Source: Janthinobacterium sp. 64 (lineage in GTDB: Bacteria > Pseudomonadota > Gammaproteobacteria > Burkholderiales > Burkholderiaceae_D). From it: a stretch of 64,000 bases of DNA. Positions 17,210-25,284 of the stretch are shown one piece after another. The stretch covers positions 1-64,000 of the forward strand of contig NZ_PHUG01000001.1 of the NCBI RefSeq assembly GCF_002813325.1, written 5' to 3'. The position numbers were made by a program, and so were the translations under genes. Below the pieces are notes generated by a model that saw nothing but the letters and a program-made list of their open reading frames with translations, made no database searches and was not told the origin of the DNA. The stretch's first letter is position 1. Each line of letters opens with the position of its first letter.

Positions 17210-17952
17210 GTCGTGGCGTCGCCGACATCGCTCCCGCGCGCCTGGCCCTGCTGAATGGGGGCAGCGTGGCCAGCGCTACCCTGACGGAAGGGCTGGCCAT
17301 CGATTTCACCGAGCTGCTGGCCGCGGCCGTGCCCGGTATTGGCGGCGCCCGGCTGGACCGGATGCGCGCGCAGGCCACCGCCGGCATCACCAAACGCATG
17401 GCCTTGGCGGCGCAATTGCTGCTGGAAGCCGGCGCCGACCCGGCTGTGCTGCAAGCCCACCCGTCCGACACGGTGCGCGGCTGGGTCTGCTTTGTCATCG
17501 CCGCCCAGGCTGGCTTGAGCTTACCGCAGCGGCTGGCCGCCATGCGGCCGCTGGCCGACGATGGCCACTTCGGCGTGCGCGAATGGGCCTGGCTGGCGCT
17601 GCGGCCCCGTCTGGCGGCGCAGCTTGACGAGGCAATCACCTTGCTGGCGCCGTGGACGGCGGACCCGTCGGAAAGAGTGCGCCGCTTTGCCTGCGAAGCG
17701 CTGCGCCCGCGCGGCGTGTGGTGCGCGCATATCGCCCAATTGAAGGAACGGCCGCAGCTGGCCTTGCCCCTGTTGCAGCCCTTGCGCGCCGACCCGGCCG
17801 TCTACGTGCAGGATTCCGTGGCCAACTGGCTCAACGATGCAGCCAAGAGCCAGCCGGACTGGGTGCGCAGCCTGTGCGCGCAATGGCGGCTGGAAAGCCC
17901 CGTTGCCGCGACACAGCGCATCTGCAAGCGCGCCTTACGTTCGATTTCTTAA
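17206..17952 (+). CDS. DNA alkylation repair protein (AlkD-like HEAT-repeat glycosylase)
   Basis: A 248-residue all-helical HEAT-repeat protein like AlkD, which removes positively charged alkylated purines without base flipping. Seen: short repeated helices with the family pattern in HPSDTVRGWVCFVIA, DDGHFGVREWAWLALRP and DPSERVRRFACEALRPRGVW, and a final LNDAAKSQPDWVRSLCAQW. The ATG overlaps the marR stop (ATGA). Control by the upstream MarR protein suggests a response to an alkylating or phenolic compound rather than the Ada pathway; that is inference. Confidence 0.85.
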   Translation: MSRGVADIAPARLALLNGGSVASATLTEGLAIDFTELLAAAVPGIGGARLDRMRAQATAGITKRMALAAQLLLEAGADPAVLQAHPSDTVRGWVCFVIAAQAGLSLPQRLAAMRPLADDGHFGVREWAWLALRPRLAAQLDEAITLLAPWTADPSERVRRFACEALRPRGVWCAHIAQLKERPQLALPLLQPLRADPAVYVQDSVANWLNDAAKSQPDWVRSLCAQWRLESPVAATQRICKRALRSIS

Positions 17953-17970
17953 TTTTTTTGGAGGAAAAAC

Positions 17971-18306
17971 ATGCATTACCTGCTAGAACTGTACAGCCCG
18001 AAACCGGCCTGGCTGGCCCTCGATGGCGCCGCACGCCAATCGTATTTCGCCACGGTGGGCGCCGGCATGGCGGCCTTGTCGGGCAGCGGCGCCGAAGCGC
18101 TGGCCATGGGCGCCATCGACGGCGGCAAGCTGCACGCGGCTACCCAGCAATTCTATGCCGTCTGGCGCTTCCCGGACGAGGCGGCACTGGACGCCTTGCT
18201 GGCCGGCATCGCCGCCACGGGCTGGCATGATTACTTTGAGACCATCAATGCGGCGGGACCGGCCGTGGATTTCCCCGCGCACCTGGCGCAGCTGGCCGCC
18301 GCCTAA
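17971..18306 (+). CDS. Small conserved protein of unknown function
   Basis: A 111-residue cytosolic protein beginning MHYLLELYSPKPAWLALD. It has the size and alternating pattern of a ferredoxin-like alpha+beta barrel protein (strand HYLLELY; helix DGAARQSYFATVGAGM; strand QQFYAVWRFPDE; helix EAALDALLAGIAATGW). Preceded by a strong GGAGGAAAAAC site 18 bp after the alkD stop, so it probably belongs to the marR-alkD operon. No enzymatic motif is recognised. Confidence 0.7.
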   Translation: MHYLLELYSPKPAWLALDGAARQSYFATVGAGMAALSGSGAEALAMGAIDGGKLHAATQQFYAVWRFPDEAALDALLAGIAATGWHDYFETINAAGPAVDFPAHLAQLAAA

Positions 18307-18368
18307 GCGTCCGACGTTTTCCCTGCCGCTGCGGTACAGTTGGCATTTCCATCCGACCACCGACGTTG

Positions 18369-18959
18369 ATGCCGACCAAACTGCTTTCCACCCTGATGCT
18401 TGCCCTGGCGCCCATGCTGGCGTCGGCAATCCCTGCCACCCCGCAAGCGCTCGTCGCCGCCGCCCGCAAGCAGGTGGGCGTCACCGTGCAGTACGATCCG
18501 CGCTACGAACGGCTCGCCTATCCGGGCGGCGACGTACCGCTGGAGCGGGGCGTGTGCACGGACGTGGTCGTGCGCGCCTACCGCCAGCTGGGGCAGGACT
18601 TGCAGGTGCTGGTGCACGAAGACATGCGCAAGGCGTGGCAGGTGTACCAGCAGCAGGGGCGCTGGCAAATGAAAGGGCCGGACCGCAATATCGACCACCG
18701 CCGCGTGCCGAACCTGGGCACCTACTTTGCCCGCCACGGCACCAGCTTGCGGCCAAGCAAGGAAGCGAACGCTTACCGCGCGGGCGACATCGTCACCTGG
18801 CGCCTGCCGCGCAACCTGACCCACATCGGCATCGTCAGCGACAAGCAATCGTGGAGCGGCGTGCCGCTGATCATCCACAACATCGGCGAGGGCGCGCGCG
18901 AGGAAAATATTCTGTTCAGCTATCCGATCACGGGACACTACCGCTGGCAGCCGCGTTGA
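18369..18959 (+). CDS. DUF1287-family exported protein
   Basis: A 196-residue secreted protein with a signal peptide (TKLLSTLMLALAPMLASA, cut near ASA-IP). DUF1287 features are seen: RKQVGVTVQYDPRYERLAYPGGDVPLERGVCTDVVVRAYRQLG with the conserved Cys-Thr-Asp, and later VPNLGTYFARHG, YRAGDIVTWRLP and THIGIVSD, which together resemble an NlpC/P60-like papain fold with Cys and His. A peptidoglycan or envelope hydrolase role is plausible but unproven. Its last 32 bp overlap the end of the convergent MocR gene. Confidence 0.82.
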   Translation: MPTKLLSTLMLALAPMLASAIPATPQALVAAARKQVGVTVQYDPRYERLAYPGGDVPLERGVCTDVVVRAYRQLGQDLQVLVHEDMRKAWQVYQQQGRWQMKGPDRNIDHRRVPNLGTYFARHGTSLRPSKEANAYRAGDIVTWRLPRNLTHIGIVSDKQSWSGVPLIIHNIGEGAREENILFSYPITGHYRWQPR

Positions 18960-20400
18960 CGGGGAGGGGTGCTATTTCCTGCAAAATCGTCAGCACGAGG
19001 GCCAGCGCCGTGTCGATATCGAGCTTGTCGATGGCGCCATAGCCGAGGAACAGGCCTTCATGGCGGGCGGTGCCATGGTAAAAGCCCGATAGCGCATACA
19101 GGCTGACGTCGGCCAGGCGTGCGCGGCGCAGCAATTCGGCGATATCGAGCGGCGCCTGCGCCAGGGCCGCCACGTGGAAGCCGGCGCTGGCCGGCACCAA
19201 ACGGAACCACGGCGCCAGCGGGCCGTTGAACCAGTGCTGCAGCCGCTCGCGCCGCCCCGCATAGATGTCGTGGCAGCGGCGTATGTGGCGCAGCAAATGG
19301 CCGTCGCCGATGAACTTGGCCAGCGCATGCTGGCCCAGGCTGGCCGTATGGCAATCGCTCAGGTATTTCACCGTCTGCACGGCGGGCACGAGGGCTTGCG
19401 GCAGCACCACATAACCCAGGCGCAATTCCGGCAGCATGATCTTGGAAAAGCTGCCCACGTGCGCCACGATGCCGTAGCGGTCCATGCTTTGCAGCGCATC
19501 CTCGGGCCGGCCTTCGTAGCGGAAGGCGCTGTCGTAATCGTCCTCGACGATGATGGCACCCATTTGCTGGGCCCGCTCCAGCAAGGCATGCCGGCGCGCC
19601 ATGCTCATCGGCATGCCCAGCGGAAATTGATGCGCGGGCGTGACATAGATCAAGCGCGTGCCATCGGGAATCTGCCCGACGATGAGGCCATCCTCATCCA
19701 CTTCGATGCCCACCACGCGGGCGCCCTGGCTGGCGAATACGGCGCGCGCCACCGGGTAGCCAGGTTCTTCCACGGCAACCGTGTCGCCCGGCTCCAGCAG
19801 GGTCAGCGCCAGCAGGTGCAAGGCTTGCTGCGCGCCGCTGGTGACGAGCACCTGTTCTTCGGTGCAATGGATGCCGCGGCTGAAAGCGGCATGGCCGGCG
19901 ATCGCCGCGCGCAAGGCGGGCAAGCCTTCCACAGGGCCATAGCGGCCGCGCGCCTGGCCGCCCTGGCGCAGCGCGTGCAGCATGCAGGCGCGCCATTCAT
20001 CCTGCGGGAAGTGCGAGGGCGTGGCGCGTCCGCCGATGAAGGCGTAGCGCGCGGGCGTTTCCTGGCTGGCGCGGCGCAAGGGCGTGGGCGTCGCTTCCCA
20101 GCGAGCGATGCGCTGCGCGCTGGCCAGCGGCGTGCTGGCGTGGCGGCGCTGCGGCGACGCGTGCGGCGTCTGCACGAAGCTGCCCACGCCCACTTTGCCG
20201 ACCAGCAGCTTTTCGTAACCGAGCTTGTCATACACGTCGGACACCGTCTTGCGCGACAGGCCCAACTGGCTGGCCAGCAGGCGCGAAGGCGGCAATTGCT
20301 GCCCGTCCGTCAGCCGGCCCGAGCGGATGGCTGCGCTGAGCTGGCGGTACAACTGGCCGCCCAGGTCGCGCGTGCCGTCGATCAGGATATGTAATTCCAT
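18928..20400 (-). CDS. MocR-type (GntR-HTH/aminotransferase) regulator
   Basis: A 490-residue PLP-dependent transcription factor. An N-terminal GntR winged helix (residues 1-80; DGQQLPPSRLLASQLGLSRKTVSDVYDKL) is fused to a fold-type I aminotransferase-like domain that binds PLP at the lysine of VGSFSKIMLPELRLGYVV. Divergent from the AhpD-like gene at 20504 with about 100 bp between; this MocR/carboxymuconolactone-decarboxylase pairing is common in proteobacteria, so the MocR protein probably controls that gene. Its C-terminal end overlaps the DUF1287 gene. Confidence 0.9.
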   Translation of the reverse strand: MELHILIDGTRDLGGQLYRQLSAAIRSGRLTDGQQLPPSRLLASQLGLSRKTVSDVYDKLGYEKLLVGKVGVGSFVQTPHASPQRRHASTPLASAQRIARWEATPTPLRRASQETPARYAFIGGRATPSHFPQDEWRACMLHALRQGGQARGRYGPVEGLPALRAAIAGHAAFSRGIHCTEEQVLVTSGAQQALHLLALTLLEPGDTVAVEEPGYPVARAVFASQGARVVGIEVDEDGLIVGQIPDGTRLIYVTPAHQFPLGMPMSMARRHALLERAQQMGAIIVEDDYDSAFRYEGRPEDALQSMDRYGIVAHVGSFSKIMLPELRLGYVVLPQALVPAVQTVKYLSDCHTASLGQHALAKFIGDGHLLRHIRRCHDIYAGRRERLQHWFNGPLAPWFRLVPASAGFHVAALAQAPLDIAELLRRARLADVSLYALSGFYHGTARHEGLFLGYGAIDKLDIDTALALVLTILQEIAPLPVNAAASGSVP

Positions 20401-20503
20401 GGGGTTTCTGCTGGTGGTCTGCCGGTTTTCGGGGGGATTGGCCTGCCGCGCGTTCTTCTTGCGCTTCTACAATGGTGCATCTCTCATCATCAAGGAATGC
20501 ATC

Positions 20504-20944
20504 ATGACACAGCAACGACTCGATTTTACACAAGCTTCGCCCGACGCCGTCAAGGCCATGTACGCGCTGGAAGCGGCGATCGCCAGGCTGGGCGTGGAAC
20601 ACTCGCTGCTCGAACTGATCCGCCTGCGCGCCTCGCAAATCAATGGCTGCGCCTTTTGCGTGGACATGCACACGAGCGACGCGCGCAAGGCGGGCGAAAC
20701 GGAGCGCCGCCTGTATGCAGTCTCCGTCTGGCGCGAAACCCCGTTCTTCACGCCGCGCGAGCGGGCCGTGCTGGCCTGGACGGAAGCGCTGACCCTGCTG
20801 CCACAAAGCCAGGCACCCGATGACGTGTATGCGGCGCTGGCACAGCAATTGACGCAGGCGGAAATGGTCAACGTCACCCTGGCCATCGGTTCCATCAACA
20901 CCTGGAACCGCCTGGCCGTGGGCTTTCGCAAGATGCCCGAATAA
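20504..20944 (+). CDS. Carboxymuconolactone decarboxylase/AhpD-like protein
   Basis: A 146-residue peroxidase-related protein of the AhpD core family. The redox-active motif NGCAFCVDMHTSDARKAGE (CxxC followed by a histidine) is intact, as in AhpD-type alkylhydroperoxidases. ATG 20504 follows CAAGGAATGC; the upstream open frame has no function. Expected to reduce peroxides or act as a scaffold thiol oxidoreductase. Probably regulated by the divergent MocR protein. Confidence 0.88.
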   Translation: MTQQRLDFTQASPDAVKAMYALEAAIARLGVEHSLLELIRLRASQINGCAFCVDMHTSDARKAGETERRLYAVSVWRETPFFTPRERAVLAWTEALTLLPQSQAPDDVYAALAQQLTQAEMVNVTLAIGSINTWNRLAVGFRKMPE

Positions 20945-21025
20945 GTCCTGTGTTCGTTCGCGAACAGACGTATGGCTTGCTGCTGCGTAGGCTGGCAGGA
21001 CGATTGATCAGCCAGGGGAGCAGCC

Positions 21026-21322
21026 ATGCAAGCACATACCGGGGAAGGCGCCGACAAGACGTTGGAGCAGGAGGAAGAGGCGCGCCGCGCATTCATCGCC
21101 GAACTGTGGCGGCGCTTTGAAGCCTTGCAGGAATGGGCCGTCAGCCACTGGCCCGACCAGCAACACCCGCTCAGTTCCGCCGACTTCGTCGAATCGCGCA
21201 AGGAGATTTTGAGCTTGCGTTCGCCGGCGGGGTCGTTGAACCAGCCGTCGCAGAACAATGAAGCGGAACCGGAGCAGGGCGGGGCGCAGTACCTGGATGT
21301 GACGCCAGCGCCTTGGCCGTAG
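21026..21322 (+). CDS. Small acidic protein, unknown
   Basis: A 98-residue protein with no recognised family. ATG 21026 has a good AGGGGA site six bases upstream. The N-terminal half is a charged helix (EEEARRAFIAELWRRFEALQEWAVSHWP); the C-terminal half is polar, Gln/Glu/Pro-rich and probably disordered. The stop codon TAG at 21320-21322 is provided by the start of the palindromic repeat that follows, so the original C-terminus may have been longer or different. Confidence 0.55.
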   Translation: MQAHTGEGADKTLEQEEEARRAFIAELWRRFEALQEWAVSHWPDQQHPLSSADFVESRKEILSLRSPAGSLNQPSQNNEAEPEQGGAQYLDVTPAPWP

Positions 21323-21420
21323 GTCGGATTAGCGGGGCCACCGAGGCGCTTGCGCGTAATCCGACGTCACCCGCCAATAATGTTGTCGGATTACGGCCCT
21401 CCGGGCCTAATCCGACCTAC
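21319..21420. repeat. Palindromic intergenic repeat (REP/GTCGGATTA type)
   Basis: About 100 bp made of four alternating copies of GTCGGATTA and its complement: 21322-21331 region, 21357-21365, 21384-21392 and 21408-21416, bounded by GTAGGTCGGATTA on the left and TAATCCGACCTAC on the right. The right half folds into a hairpin around GGCCCTCCGGGCC. It lies between two convergent genes and donates the TAG stop to both, and may act as a bidirectional terminator. Confidence 0.8.
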
Positions 21421-22592
21421 GCGTCGCTTTTACCCTGCGCAAACACCCAGCAAATCAAACTCACCACCAGCCCCGCCATCACGCCATACGCCAGGTTCAA
21501 GGCGCTGTCGAACAGCAGCGGCGCCACCAGGCCCGAGACCAGCGCGAACAGCAGCATCTGGATGAACGATTGCATCGACGACGCCAGGCCGCTGTTGTTG
21601 GGGAAGTGGTTCAGCGCCATCAGGGTCATCGGCGGCATGGCGAGCGACAGGGCGAACGAGTAGAAGAACAATGGCAGCACGGCCCATGGCACTTCGGCGG
21701 CAAAGAAGTAGTTGTAGCCGATGTTGGCGACAGCCGCCACCAGCATCAGGATGAAGCCGGCCCAGATCATCTGGCGCTGGCTGTAGCGGTGGGCGATTTT
21801 CGCCGACAGGGCCGAACCGAACACCATGCCGCTAATTAAGGGAATGAACAGCCAGGCGAATGCCGTCTCCGGCAAATGCAGGATGTTGATGATGAAGTAG
21901 GCGGCCGAGCCGATGTACAGGGCGAAGCCGCCGAAGGCGGCGCCGATGGCCGTCGACAGCAGCAGGAACTGGCGGTGGCACAGCACTTTCCAGTAATTGA
22001 CGGCGATGTCGCCCAGGTGGAAGGCGTGGCGCTGCTCCTTCGGCAGGCTCTCCGGCAGTGCGCGCCAGACGACGACGAACATCAGCACGCCGAAGGCCGT
22101 GAGGAACCAGAAGATCGCGCGCCAGCCCAGGCCCACCTGCAGCCAGCCGCCCAGCACGGGCGCAATCGCCGGCGCCAGCGCGAACACCATCATGATGTGC
22201 GACAGGATTTTCTGCGCGGCGGCGCCCGAATAGCGGTCTTGCACGATGGCGCGGCCGATCACGGAGCCGGCGCCTGCCGACAATCCCTGCAGCACGCGCC
22301 AGGCCAGCAGCCAGCCCAGCGACGGCGCCAGCGCGGCGCCCACGGAGGCGATCACATACAGCACCAGCGAGACGAGAATCACGGGACGGCGGCCGAACGA
22401 ATCGGACAGGGTGCCGTAAAACAGCATCATGAAGGCGAACGTGAACAGGAAAAAGCTCAGCGTCTGCTGCACCAGCAGGGGGCTGGCATTGAAATCTTGC
22501 ACGATGGAGGGGAACGACGGCAGATAGGTGTCAATTGCAAGCGGTCCGACCATCGCCAGGCCCGCCAAAATCCAGGTTAATAATTTAGTCAT
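21417..22592 (-). CDS. Bcr/CflA-family multidrug MFS exporter
   Basis: A 391-residue, 12-helix drug/H+ antiporter. Seen: LAIDTYLPSFPSIVQDFNASPLLVQQTLSFFLFTFA, the Bcr/CflA opening; the loop motif GTLSDSFGRRPVIL; and motif C-like SAGAGSVIGRAIVQDRYSG. Exports drugs such as bicyclomycin or chloramphenicol, or sulfonamides, in characterised relatives; the substrate here is unknown. The last codons and the TAG stop (GKSDA-stop) fall inside the palindromic repeat. Confidence 0.9.
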   Translation of the reverse strand: MTKLLTWILAGLAMVGPLAIDTYLPSFPSIVQDFNASPLLVQQTLSFFLFTFAFMMLFYGTLSDSFGRRPVILVSLVLYVIASVGAALAPSLGWLLAWRVLQGLSAGAGSVIGRAIVQDRYSGAAAQKILSHIMMVFALAPAIAPVLGGWLQVGLGWRAIFWFLTAFGVLMFVVVWRALPESLPKEQRHAFHLGDIAVNYWKVLCHRQFLLLSTAIGAAFGGFALYIGSAAYFIINILHLPETAFAWLFIPLISGMVFGSALSAKIAHRYSQRQMIWAGFILMLVAAVANIGYNYFFAAEVPWAVLPLFFYSFALSLAMPPMTLMALNHFPNNSGLASSMQSFIQMLLFALVSGLVAPLLFDSALNLAYGVMAGLVVSLICWVFAQGKSDA

Positions 22593-22683
22593 GTCAAAGA
22601 GTGTTTTTGTTAGTCCGTCATTTTACGCTAGTGCCCGGAATCGGGTTTGGCGCCGGCGCTGTTTGCCATTCATATGCGTTTTT

Positions 22684-22713
22684 CGCATATCAAAGCTCGC
22701 AATCCTTCGTTGG
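22684..22713 (+). promoter_or_regulatory. Probable sulfur-regulator site upstream of serine acetyltransferase
   Basis: A 30-bp element beginning CGCATATC and containing TTCGTT, 69 bp before the epsC start. It matches the copy in front of ssuE at 23 of 30 positions and lies in the same orientation relative to its gene. Its left edge also forms a 7-bp inverted repeat with ATATGCG at 22672-22678. A CysB/Cbl/SsuR-type LysR regulator is the likely binder; that is inference. Confidence 0.6.
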
Positions 22714-22781
22714 CTTTGTCTGTCTGCGCCGTTAAGATCAGGCGACCCGGCCTGTTTGCCGTTTTCTGGAAGTGATACGCC

Positions 22782-23720
22782 ATGCACAGCATTTATCCCG
22801 CAGCGCCCGCCGACGACACGGCCCAGTGGAACCTGGGGCCCGTGATCCAGGCGCTGCGCAGCTCGCGCGAAGACAAGCACAAGATCCGCCATAACGGCAG
22901 GGTGCGCGAACTGCCGTCGCGCGAAGCGCTGACCACCATCGTCAACGGCTTGTCGGCGGCGCTGTTTCCCACGCATTACGGCCGGCCCAACCTGACCGAT
23001 GAAAGCATCGACTATTTTGTCGGCGACACGCTCAATACCACCCTGAACCGCCTCAGTGAACAGGTGCGGCGCGGCTTGCTCTTTTCTGTACCTGCCGGCG
23101 ATGAGGGTGATGGCGCCAGCGACGATGCGGCCCTGGCGCAGCAGGCGCGCGACATCACGCGCGCGTTTGCCGCCAGCCTGCCCGCTATCCGCGCCTTGCT
23201 GGTGTCGGACGTGCAGGCCGCGTATGCGGGCGACCCGGCCGCCACCTCGGTGGCCGAGATCATGCTGTGCTACCCGGGCACCATCGCCATCCTGTACCAC
23301 CGCCTCGCGCACCGGCTGCACGCGCTCGGCGCGCCGTTCCTGGCGCGCCTGATCGCCGATATCGCGCACACCCTGACGGGCATCGACATCCATCCGGGCG
23401 CACGCATCGGCGCGTCCTTCTTCATCGACCACGGCACGGGGGTGGTGATCGGCGAGACGGCCATCATCGGCCAAAGGGTGCGCCTGTACCAGGCCGTGAC
23501 CCTGGGCGCCAAGCGTTTTCCGGCCGACGCAAGCGGCGCGCTGATCAAGGGCACGCCGCGCCATCCCATCGTCGAGGACGACGTGGTCATCTACGCGGGC
23601 GCAACCGTGCTGGGGCGCATCACCATCGGCGCGGGATCGACCATCGGGGGGAATGTGTGGCTGACGCAGAGCGTGCCGGCGAACAGTAATGTATCGCAGG
23701 CGCAGATGCGCAACGATTAG
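22782..23720 (+). CDS. epsC: Serine O-acetyltransferase (EpsC/SrpH type)
   Basis: A 312-residue enzyme making O-acetylserine from serine and acetyl-CoA, the carbon acceptor for sulfide in cysteine synthesis. An N-terminal helical domain (1-170) is followed by left-handed beta-helix hexapeptide repeats with HPGARIGASFFIDHGTGVVIGETAIIG (active-site Asp-His) and a C-terminal coil carrying GAGSTIGGNVWL. Longer than CysE, matching the EpsC group. The upstream 30-bp sulfur element ties it to the ssu locus 7 kb away. Confidence 0.9.
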   Translation: MHSIYPAAPADDTAQWNLGPVIQALRSSREDKHKIRHNGRVRELPSREALTTIVNGLSAALFPTHYGRPNLTDESIDYFVGDTLNTTLNRLSEQVRRGLLFSVPAGDEGDGASDDAALAQQARDITRAFAASLPAIRALLVSDVQAAYAGDPAATSVAEIMLCYPGTIAILYHRLAHRLHALGAPFLARLIADIAHTLTGIDIHPGARIGASFFIDHGTGVVIGETAIIGQRVRLYQAVTLGAKRFPADASGALIKGTPRHPIVEDDVVIYAGATVLGRITIGAGSTIGGNVWLTQSVPANSNVSQAQMRND

Positions 23721-23755
23721 GTGTGGCGAAAGGGGAGTAACCCCAGAGCTAAGGC

Positions 23756-23784
23756 TGGGGTCAGACCCGGCGGGTCTGACCCCA
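23756..23784. terminator. Perfect 13-bp palindrome between convergent genes
   Basis: TGGGGTCAGACCC (23756-23768) and its exact complement (23772-23784) are separated by GGC. It lies between epsC and the convergent META lipoprotein gene, 5 bp from the latter's stop, and would form a strong stem on both strands. There is no long T-tract. I believe this motif recurs in Oxalobacteraceae genomes, so it may be a dispersed repeat used as a bidirectional terminator. Confidence 0.6.
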
Positions 23785-23789
23785 CAGCT

Positions 23790-24269
23790 TTACTTCACAG
23801 TCAGCGCTTCATAGCGTGCCACGGGCACGCCATCCTTCAGCAGCAGCAATTCCTGGTCGGCATAGCGGTAGCCATTGACTTCGCCCAGGGTGGTCAGGAG
23901 CAGGCGTTCGAGGTCCATGTCCTGCGGCTGGCACATCATCATGGTGCCGGCCAGCTGTCCAAAGTTCAAGGTGCTGACGCCATCGCTGGTGTAGCCGCCC
24001 ATCATCTGGTTGCAGCCGCTGTGGCCACTGGCGCGGCCTTCGGCCAGATGCAGGGTCACTTCGCGCTGTTCAGGCGCCTTGCGCACCACTTGCTTGCCCT
24101 TCAATTCCTTCAGCTTCCACGGCGTGCCCGTCAGCTTCGGCGCCGGTTTGGCGGGCGAGGTGGCGCCTGGCGCGGCGGCAGCAGCGTCGCTGCGCACGGG
24201 CGTTTGCGCACAGCCGGCCGTGATGGCGACGATGGCGGCGAGGGGAATCAGTCTGGCGATCTTGAACAT
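23790..24269 (-). CDS. META-domain lipoprotein
   Basis: A 159-residue outer-membrane-type lipoprotein. Lipobox ITAGC at residues 16-20, then an Ala/Pro linker, then a META (HslJ-like) domain: LTGTPWKLKELKGKQVV, SGHSGCNQMMGGYTSDG, LNFGQLAGTMMMCQPQDMDLE, LLLLKDGVPVARYE. The domain's usual G-x-x-GCN motif is intact. HslJ-like proteins are linked to heat shock and novobiocin resistance; no biochemical function is established. A clear paralogue sits at 35032. Monocistronic, with a palindrome just past its stop. Confidence 0.85.
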   Translation of the reverse strand: MFKIARLIPLAAIVAITAGCAQTPVRSDAAAAAPGATSPAKPAPKLTGTPWKLKELKGKQVVRKAPEQREVTLHLAEGRASGHSGCNQMMGGYTSDGVSTLNFGQLAGTMMMCQPQDMDLERLLLTTLGEVNGYRYADQELLLLKDGVPVARYEALTVK

Positions 24270-24341
24270 GGCAATCCTTCTTTAAATGAATGGCGCCAGC
24301 GTAGCAGATCGGCGCCACGCCAGCGTGCACGGTTGACAAGC

Positions 24342-25220
24342 CTACCGCTCCTGTTCCAGGCGCGCGTCAAGCACCGTGCGCGCCGCCGCCACATAGGCGC
24401 GGCAAGCCTGCGGGTCGATGAACGCCTCGCTGCCGGACGTGGCGCTCGCTTCCAGCCGCTCCCACAATTGCGACGCCTCCGGATGCGCCGAGATCAGCAC
24501 GTCGCAGGGCAGCTGTTCCAGCGTCTCGAAGCTGCGGCGCAAGTCCGCCACCGCGTTAGGATACTCGCTGCTGGCGCTGAACTTGAAGCCGGGACGCGAA
24601 ACGGCATTGATGCTATCCGCGTAGACCATGTTCAGACAGCGGGGGCCGTCGCACGATTGCCACGTCCAGCTCAGGCCTCCGGGCGTGTGGCCCGGCGTGG
24701 CGTGCGCCGTCAGTTGAATTGGGCCGACGTTGAACTGGCCGCCGTCGCGCGCCAGGCGCATGTCCTTGACGGGCGGGTACTTCGGCAGCGCATGGTATTG
24801 CGGGTCGTCGGGACCCACTTCGCCCGACGCCAGGTCCAGCGCGGCCGACGGGCTGGCGGCCACCAGCGCATCGCTGCGCCGCTGCAGTTCGGCCAGGCCG
24901 CCCGCATGGTCGATATGGCCGTGCGAATTGAGGATCAGCTTGACGTCCTCGATGCGAAAGCCCAGGGCGGCGATATTGGCGATGATCTTGGGCGCCGATT
25001 CCGGCAAGCCGCCGTCGATCAGCACGTGGCCCTGCGGCGACGTCACCAGCACGGAACTGAGGCCTTTCACGCCCACATAATAGGTATTGCCGAAGATGCG
25101 AAACGGCGCCTGGTCCGCATTCCGGGTGGCGCAGACGTCGCAGCCCGGGGTCTGCGCCTGGGCTGCGGGGCCTGCCAGCAGCAGGGTCATGGCCAGCGCG
25201 CGTGTAAGAGTGGAGGGCAT
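24342..25220 (-). CDS. Subclass B3 metallo-beta-lactamase
   Basis: A 292-residue periplasmic zinc hydrolase of the B3 beta-lactamase group (the group of THIN-B from Janthinobacterium lividum). Signal peptide PSTLTRALAMTLLLAGPAAQA. The B3 zinc ligands are in place: HGHIDH (H116, H118, D120, H121), HATPGHTPGG (H196) and ISAHPE (H263). The opening FRIFGNTYYVGVKGLSSVLVTSPQGHVLIDGG is typical of B3 enzymes. Start 25220 chosen for the signal peptide and AAGGA upstream; the frame runs on to 25262. No regulator of the AmpR type is adjacent, so it is probably a resident chromosomal gene. Spectrum cannot be judged from sequence. Confidence 0.88.
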   Translation of the reverse strand: MPSTLTRALAMTLLLAGPAAQAQTPGCDVCATRNADQAPFRIFGNTYYVGVKGLSSVLVTSPQGHVLIDGGLPESAPKIIANIAALGFRIEDVKLILNSHGHIDHAGGLAELQRRSDALVAASPSAALDLASGEVGPDDPQYHALPKYPPVKDMRLARDGGQFNVGPIQLTAHATPGHTPGGLSWTWQSCDGPRCLNMVYADSINAVSRPGFKFSASSEYPNAVADLRRSFETLEQLPCDVLISAHPEASQLWERLEASATSGSEAFIDPQACRAYVAAARTVLDARLEQER

Positions 25221-25284
25221 TGCGATCCTTATCCGTGTTGCCAGGGTGGCGTATGCTGACACGGAACGGAGCTGGACGCAAACG

